Below are positions 57,684 to 64,000 of a DNA stretch of 64,000 bases, piece by piece. The notes under the pieces were generated by a model that was not told where the DNA came from, did no database searches, and saw nothing but the letters and a program-made list of their open reading frames with translations. The stretch is from Archivesica marissinica. Its lineage: Eukaryota; Mollusca; Bivalvia; Venerida; Vesicomyidae. How positions within the stretch are numbered: the stretch's first letter is position 1; every line of letters begins with the position of its first letter. A program made the translations under genes and the position numbers. The DNA lies in the NCBI GenBank assembly GCA_014843695.1, contig CM026404.1:50641833-50705832 (forward strand), in the 5' to 3' direction.

Positions 57684-58639
57684 TTCATATTCGAAATATA
57701 TCCGTTGTTTTCTACATCCTCTGTTGTTTCACGCATGAGCACTGTGCGTGTTTACATTTCGTGTGTTGATAATCAAATTCGCGTATACGACGGTTTAAAT
57801 TTATTGGAATTTTATCGTTTCTGGGCGACTATTTCAATTTTTGTAAACACACACACATTAGTATTTATATTTTACCCAAAACATCCTTTATTACGATGTA
57901 ATGCTGCTTTAATGGAAAATAAATTAAATATAGAGAAATCTTAGTTTGTAGGAGACCTACCACCCAAAACCAACTGCTTTGCTTCAGTACTTATTGAACA
58001 ATAAACACAGGCCATATACATGTATTTGTTTATGACACATGTTGTTTGCAGTGGTCGAAAATGCTTTATAAATCTCAGGCTAACAAAATACCTTTTTAAT
58101 AGGTAATCAAGTTGATATATTTCTCCTAAGCTGTCGGAAACTGCTTCATCACAGTGCTGAAAATAAAAGTAACAAAGGTGTCCAATTCGAAAGTTCAAGA
58201 AATTAGCGAATATTTGTTTGGAATGCCAAAGTCACTATTTGTTGCCATTCCTAATAAACATAGACATATATACATTTGGTGCATATCAAAAGTTGATTCA
58301 TTTGGATTGTAACGAATAGTTCCCATATCGGTATATGCCTTACTGTAGATAAACTTGACTTTTTCATGCCCGATGCCATTTTGAGGTCACTATTTACTAC
58401 GGTAACCGGTCATATGGAAAAGGTTAACTTATTCACAACTCGTGGTAATCCTAAATACTCTATTTTGGCATGACAGATGCCCAGAGTTACTGTACCTCCC
58501 GCAGTTCAATGCGGACACGTTTCATTCTTTACATCCATAAATAATACAAAATAGAAACTTTATTTCAACTTATTTTACATGTTATTAAAAACATACTATA
58601 TAAATTACTTTTTTATATTGCAATTTTATCTATCTATCT
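57684..58639. other. Gene-free stretch
   Basis: Two short open frames only, no recognised domain. Confidence 0.45.
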
Positions 58640-59727
58640 TCCTTTAATGTCGAACCCCTGGTGGGGAAGTAGACATGTTGCGCGTTAAAAACGCAAATAA
58701 GTTAAAAGTATGAGTAGTTAAAAGCATAATTTAAAAAGTTTAAAAGCAGCTGCGCAAAACAACTAGGGACTGGCATGATCAAACTGTCAAACTGTCGTAT
58801 TGAATTACTCTATGGTAGGGAGATGGACAATGTCACGAGGGATATGGTTCCAATGGTAGATTGATCTTGGAAAAAAGGAAAACTTGTAGTAGTCTGTAGT
58901 TGCTGTAATTAACCTATAGCTTAAGGAATGGCGAGCAGGACGGGAGAGGGCATCTAGGTAATTTTCAATGGGAATAGCAACAATATCATTATGAATTTTA
59001 TGGATAACCTATTGTCAATACGCCGTTGATCTAGTCTGCATAGATTTAGGGAATGTAGCATGTCTGTAACACTAGAGGTACGATAGAAGTCAGCCTTTAT
59101 CCAACGGGCTGCTCGTCGCTGGACACCTTCAATTTGGTCTATCAATGTTTGGGTATGGGGCGACCAGATCTCGGAGCCATATTCAAGCTGGGGTCTCACT
59201 AGTATGTGGTAAGCTATGGACTTAAGGTGTTCGGATTTTAACATGGAGGTTTCTACGTAGAAATCCTAATGTTTGGTTTGCTTTCTTAGTTTACCATTTT
59301 ATGTGAGTGTCCCACGACAGGTTATTTGAGATATCCACGCCAAGCTATTTGGCTGAGGTGACCGACTCAAGTAGAACTCCATAGAATTTATATTGACTGG
59401 GAATAGGAGGTTTCCTTCTGGTGACGTGGATAACTTGACATTTGGAGGGGTTAAATTCCATGTCCCACTCTTCTAATCTCTTAAGATCGTTTTGGAGTGT
59501 GACCGATTCATTTGCAGATGTCAGTGATAGATAAACTGCAGTATCATCTGCAAAGATACAGACTTTGGAACTGATGCTAGGCTAGGAAAAGCAGGGGTCC
59601 AAGTACGGATCCCGGTGGGACTCCAGATGACATCGGAATGGCCTCTGAACTAATACCATTAAGAACAACTGACTGGAGTCTATTATCTAGAAAACTCTTA
59701 ATCCACCTTAATGTCTGACCTCTGCTC
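58640..59727 (-). mobile_element. 5'-truncated LINE relic, family L1x (copy 2)
   Basis: Highly similar to 27455-28520 over the shared length. Minus-strand frames: GQTLRWIKSFLDNRLQSVVL, ISSEAIPMSSGVPPGSVLGP (59577-59771), and 59244-58954 with SIAYHILVRPQLEYGSEIW and GVQRRAARWIKADFYRTSS. The similarity ends at about 59727, where unique DNA begins, marking 5' truncation. Small deletions, including one removing part of the FADD region, distinguish it from copy 1. Confidence 0.88.
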
Positions 59728-60860
59728 CAGCGGCCAACACGCCAGGAACATAGAGCCTCAGTAAGGTCCATTACGACGGAAGAAGACCAAATGTGAATGA
59801 AGTAGGTTGCTGTAGTGTTGTTGTTTGTGCTTTAGTGTATTCTTCACTCGTTGATACGAGCGCCTGTGGCTGGAATATATCAACAATGGTCTTGTAAGTA
59901 TGGCGCCAGGCTTTAACATGATACCAAGGTGAATTGAGTCGGTTAAAGTACGAGCTCAATAGCGCTCGCCGCAGATCACCAGCTGGAATATGCTGAAACC
60001 GACCCTACACCACACACAATTGCAGCAGACACAGGCGCGATGTACATACGAGTTCGTGAAAATTAGTGGTATATGACCTTTGTCGTTCAGAGCACTTGAT
60101 CCTCATGGCTATAGGTTCGAATCCCATTGGAGATATCAAATTTATTTTTATGTGAGAAAGCTGGCTTGCGGAGTGTCGGTGGTTTACCTAGGTGCATGAA
60201 ATGCTGCTGATAGGTGCTCCGTGGTAGAGTGTTGATAAATCTGTTGAAGGATAGGATATAGAGACAATTAATGATTTACAAAATCATGCATGTATTCGTA
60301 ATTTATTGAAGGGACAGCATGTTATTACTACACACTGCCTGCGTACTTCACGTTACATCGTTTATTGAAGGGGTAGCATATTAATAACAACGATGTTGTA
60401 GAATTATTTCAAGTAAGGCAGCTATTCAGCTGGTGTGCGGAAGGTCGGTGGTTCTACCAGGTTGCCAGTTCATGAGTGAAGCTCTGGTCGGAAAGGCGCC
60501 TTCATCAAAGTCCCCATCCCCCAATAATAGATGAAGCGTCGCCATATGACCTGGATTGTGGGTACGACTGTTGATGGGTGTCAGCCATAGACAGGCCCCG
60601 TTAAATGGTAATAGGGTTGAATAGTCATCGAACAAAGGTTCCTCCATACTGTACGTGTTGATCGAACGAAGATACGCTATTTAAGGTCGCCACCGCAATA
60701 CAGCATTTGGGCGACCGAATATTTCTAAGTAGGTTAGTCGTCTTCCAAGTAGGTTAATCCTCTACGGTGCTTATTGTTGATTCTAAGATGATTCTTCTTC
60801 TTTTTTCTACGCTGATTCTTCTATGATGATTTTTTTGTCTTCTACGATGATTCTTCTTCT
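59728..60860. other. Gene-free stretch with SINE-like pieces
   Basis: At 60082-60145 the plus strand reads a B box (GGTTCGAATCCC) after CAGAGCACTTGATCC, like a tRNA-derived head. The phrase GTGCGGA(A/G)GTCGGTGG(T)T(C/T)TACC with CATGA...TGCTCCGTGG-type words occurs near 60175 and 60437, suggesting two diverged copies of one short element. The remainder is not recognised. Confidence 0.4.
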
Positions 60861-61450
60861 GTGGAGCTTACGAAGACATCCTCAGGTGGCTCCTTCTTTC
60901 CCTGACAAGGCCTGGTCTGTACGTGGTCCTTTGGAGGGCCACCCTCCTCACTGTTGGTCACCCTGCAGCAGCATTTATACGGATCTGGTCGTCGGTTGTC
61001 ACTCAAGGGAGCGTGGATGCCACGACCGTTGCCGCTCCTTCAGGTCCGCTGTCTCGCCTATCCGCCGGAGGAGAAAGATTGAAAAAGCCAGCGAAGACAT
61101 AGTGTGCACCCCAAACACTATCTAGAAGAGATGGTGGATCTGTCCTGATGTGCCATAGCCGTGGATCCACATGCTGGCGAGCTTCCCCCTTCGCAAGATC
61201 GACGACCAGAAGATCCCAGAATCCTACGCTGCTGCTGCGGGATGTGCCCCGGTCACGTGAGGAGATCGACCGGGTACGTGTTGATACATGGACAATGCTT
61301 ATTTGATTGGGAACACAGGTATCGTAACTGCATTCTCGACCGGAAGCATATACGTGCGAGTTTCAGGAGACGATACGGGTCAGTTGAAGTGCATGGACCT
61401 GTTTCCACAATTTACATGTACTGCATAATCCAACTGTCTGCTACCTTTGT
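60861..61450. other. GC-rich segment of unknown nature
   Basis: Clearly richer in G and C than its surroundings, with two open frames: 60823-61125 (Arg/Cys-rich end) and 61161-61454 (RILRCCCGMCPGHVRRS). Neither matches a family known to me. It could be an old repeat or a decayed exon; function unknown. Confidence 0.3.
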
Positions 61451-61609
61451 ATGAAATTCTAGATATTACACTTTATTGATGTTTATACAAGTTTGTTTTA
61501 GCTCGGTTGCTAAACAAGTTCTTATAGCAATAGCTTAATCGCATAATCGCTCTCGATACCTCATTCACGATGTAATCCATCGCCATGAGTGGGAGAAGAG
61601 GCAGTTTTG

Positions 61610-61725
61610 ATCTAAGTGTCTTGCATAAGGACATCACAACCATGGTTTCTGGTGGGGCTCGAATTGCTTACAACCCCTCAGTTCCGGGTCAAACACCATA
61701 CCCACTACACCACGGAGGCTGCTCC
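61610..61725 (-). mobile_element. tRNA-like SINE head, degenerate
   Basis: The minus strand reads GCCTCCGTGGTGTAGTGGGT (A-box-like) and, further on, a weak B box (AATTCGAGCCCCACC). It resembles the head of the SINE at 44.1 kb. Confidence 0.5.
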
Positions 61726-61809
61726 ATTAGAGGGCGTTATTGATATGGGTGTTGTATAAGTATTATGCACGTGTACCCGAACGTGAGAGGAAGACATTTA
61801 CAGTTATTA

Positions 61810-61968
61810 TTTTGAAAATTTCTAAAGCGGCGCAATTCGCGTTGAAACGAGCGTTCTGATTGGATTATGATTATTCTTCCTATATAAAAAAACATCTTGT
61901 TACATTCTAATAATCCAATCAGAACGCTCGTTTCAACGCGAATTGCGCCGCTATAGAAATTTTCAAAA
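61810..61968. mobile_element. Near-perfect palindromic element (59-bp arms)
   Basis: Left arm 61810-61868, right arm 61910-61968, one mismatch (TCTAAAGCGG against CCGCTATAGA). Spacer 41 bp. Arms contain CGGCGCAATTCGCGTTGAAA and GAGCGTTCTGATTGGATTAT. Probably a MITE; no clear target-site duplication. Confidence 0.85.
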
Positions 61969-62084
61969 CAAATTGAAAATGCTACGAAATCTCTTTTTGA
62001 CGTACATTATTGCCGAATAAACCTACACGTTAGCGTAAACACATTTTATTGATAATGTTATTCACAGTTAAAACTCTCCCGTCG

Positions 62085-62376
62085 AAGATTTTTTTTGTTG
62101 CTGACAGAACCCGTGTCCTAGTATGGAAATGTGACCTGCTATGGCAAATGTATGTGGCAATTGTTTGCAAAGTATACATGCGTGCAGCTTAAAGTTGTGT
62201 TTTATTTGAAGAACAATATAAAGACTCGGGATAGGCGTTGTATTTGGACAGATTTGTACAACATTGTTTCAGATAGGGCCATTTTACTGATCGATGCGAA
62301 ATCTGACATCCCACAGAGTAGAATCCCTGTACTTAAATATATATACTAGTACCCCAAAACGTGCCGAATCCCTGTG
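62085..62376. repeat. Direct repeat, copy B (partner at 1-274)
   Basis: Same orientation and order as 1-274. It differs by about a dozen changes and by an extra CCGTGTCCTAGTATGGAAAT-type insertion near 62110. Upstream it is preceded by the palindrome at 61810; downstream the satellite begins near 62515. Confidence 0.85.
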
Positions 62377-62514
62377 AACCCCATCCATTCAGCTTGAAAA
62401 AAGAAGCTCCTTCAATAGAGTCCACACCCAAGATGCCAATGATCTCAATATCATTTGAATGTGTTGACAAGATACTCCAAGGGCTATCCACAAATATTGG
62501 TTAACTTCAACTTG

Positions 62515-64000
62515 ATACTGCAGAACAATGTGTTATTGTTGTAAATGTCACCAGTTACTGTTAGAAATTATGTTACTGTTGTAAATTATCTCCGCTGTGA
62601 CTGTTGTAAAGTATGTCCTCGGTTACTGTAAGAAATTATGTTACTGTTGTAAATTATCTCCGCTGTGACTGTTGTAAAGTATGTCCTCGGTTACTGTTGT
62701 AAATTATCTCCGCTGTGACTGTTGTAAAGTATGTCCTCGGTTACTGTTAGAAATTATGTTACTGTTGTAAATTATCTCCGCTGTGACTGTTGTGAATCGT
62801 GTCCCCAGTTACCGTTACTATGTAAATTATCACCACTTACTGTTATGAATCCTGTGCCTGGTTACCGTTACTAGGTAAATTATCTCCCCTGTTATTGTTG
62901 TAAAGTATGTCCTCGGTTATTTTTTAGAAACTATGTTATTGTTGTAAATTATCTCCCCTGTTACTGTTATCAATCCTGTGCCTGGTTACCATTTAAATTG
63001 TCACCGCTGTTATAGTTGTAAAGTATGCCCTCGGTTATTTTTAGAAATTCTGTTACTGTTGTAAATTATCTACCCTGTTACTATTATCAATCCTGTGCCT
63101 GGTTACCATTATTGTTGTAAATTATCTCCCCTGTTACTGTGTTGAATCATGTCCCCAGTTACCGTTACTATGTAAATTATCACCCCTGTTACTGTTATGA
63201 ATCTCCCCAGGTACTGTTACTAGGTAAATTATCTCCCCTGTTATTGTTATAAATTATGTCCCTGGTTATCATTAGAAATTATCATCCTTGTTATTGTTAT
63301 AAAGTATGTCCTCGGTTCTTTTTAGAAAATATGTTACTGTTGTAAATTATCATCCCTATTACTGTTATGAATCGAGACCCCGGTTACCGTAACTATGTAA
63401 ATTATCACCACTTTTACTGTTATGAATCCTGCCCCTGTTTATCGTTACTAGGTAAATTATTTCCCCTGTTATTGTTGTAAAGTATGTCCTCGGTTATTAT
63501 TAGAAATGATGTTACTATTGTAAATTATCTCCCCTGTTATTGTTACAAAGCATGTCCTCGGTTATTTTTAGAAATTATGTTACTGTTGTAAATTATCTCC
63601 CCTGTTACTGTTATGAATCCTGTCCTTGGTTATTTTTAGAAAATATATTACTATTGTAAATTATCTTCCATGTTACTGTTATGAATCGTGTCCCCGGTTA
63701 CTGTTACTATGTAAATTATCTCCCCTGTTACTGTTATGAATTGTGTCCCCAGTTACCGTTACCATTGTAAATTATCATCCATGTTACTGTTATGAATCCT
63801 GTCCCCAGTTACCGTTTAAAATGTTCTCCTCTGTTATTGTTGTGAAGTATGTCCTCGGTTCTATTTAGAAATTATTTTACTGTAGTAACTTCTCTCCCCT
63901 GTTACTGTTATGAATCCTGTCCCCAGTTACCATTACTATTGTAAATTATCTCCCCTGTTATTGTTGTAAAGTATGTCCTCGGTTATTATTAGAAATTATG
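62515..64000. repeat. Satellite with 25-bp monomer types, running off the window
   Basis: Alternating related monomers: TTACTGTTGTAAATTATCTC, TTATTGTTGTAAAGTATGTC, and TTATTTTTAGAAATTATG types, each about 25 bp. CCTCGG, CCCCTG or CCCCAG joins them. Order varies, and a longer composite period is visible in places (for example 62570-62770). It continues beyond 64000. Confidence 0.9.

Noticed and set aside
57705..57944. 79-codon frame after the LINE 3' end
   Set aside because: No conserved domain; follows directly on a LINE tail and may be chance.

Overview
This is animal nuclear DNA, AT-rich and crowded with repeats. It holds three recognisable conserved metazoan genes, one unrecognised spliced gene, and many decayed transposable elements. 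The exons, GT-AG introns, tRNA-derived SINEs, LINE relics of several families and the AAGGTCAAGGTCA-type repeat all suggest a marine invertebrate, most likely a mollusc. That placement is inference from repeat style, not from a species-specific marker.

Layout. Positions 1-5000 hold a 274-bp direct repeat (second copy at 62085), 50-, 23- and 18-bp tandem arrays, a near-perfect foldback element and a LINE tail. Positions 6310-11640 (+) carry an NAA80-like actin N-terminal acetyltransferase gene. Its introns contain a 53-bp minisatellite with a 106-bp higher-order period and a 5'-truncated LINE. Positions 11.7-16 kb hold a dispersed repeat, a Tc1/mariner fragment, a large foldback element, a tRNA-Thr-like SINE with perfect target-site duplications (TSDs) and a palindromic MITE. 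Positions 16.1-20.6 kb (-) hold a degenerate DDE-like transposase-type gene next to a broken Ty3/gypsy-type element whose protease runs straight into integrase, the domain order of the Gmr1 group. Positions 22.8-24.8 kb (-) hold three phase-compatible exons of an unrecognised gene, with copies of the palindromic repeat in and around its introns.

Positions 25-37.8 kb are LINE territory. A 4.2-kb (+) LINE with endonuclease, reverse transcriptase and RNase H sits inside an older (-) LINE and is flanked by a 14-bp imperfect TSD. Positions 38.9-41.0 kb hold a decayed multicopy invertebrate gene whose 5' half is inverted relative to its 3' half. Positions 41.7-46.2 kb are SINEs, a 157-bp tandem array and LINE tails. 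Positions 46544-50818 (-) carry a complete three-exon CHAC2 gene (predicted 181 residues) with a 39-nt microexon and a long pentamer microsatellite beside exon 1. Positions 50.9-52.9 kb show a LINE, itself broken by a SINE, between oppositely oriented copies of one tandem repeat. Positions 54834-55847 (+) carry an intronless, intact TBCC gene. Positions 56-64 kb return to repeats: a second copy of the 27.5-29 kb LINE, a 59-bp-arm palindrome, the second copy of the terminal direct repeat and a 25-bp-based satellite that runs off the end.

The three conserved genes are independent housekeeping loci (actin N-acetylation, glutathione degradation, tubulin folding); nothing suggests an operon or co-regulated system. 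I found no new defence or metabolic system. The most informative features are the structural rearrangements and the history recorded by nested mobile elements.
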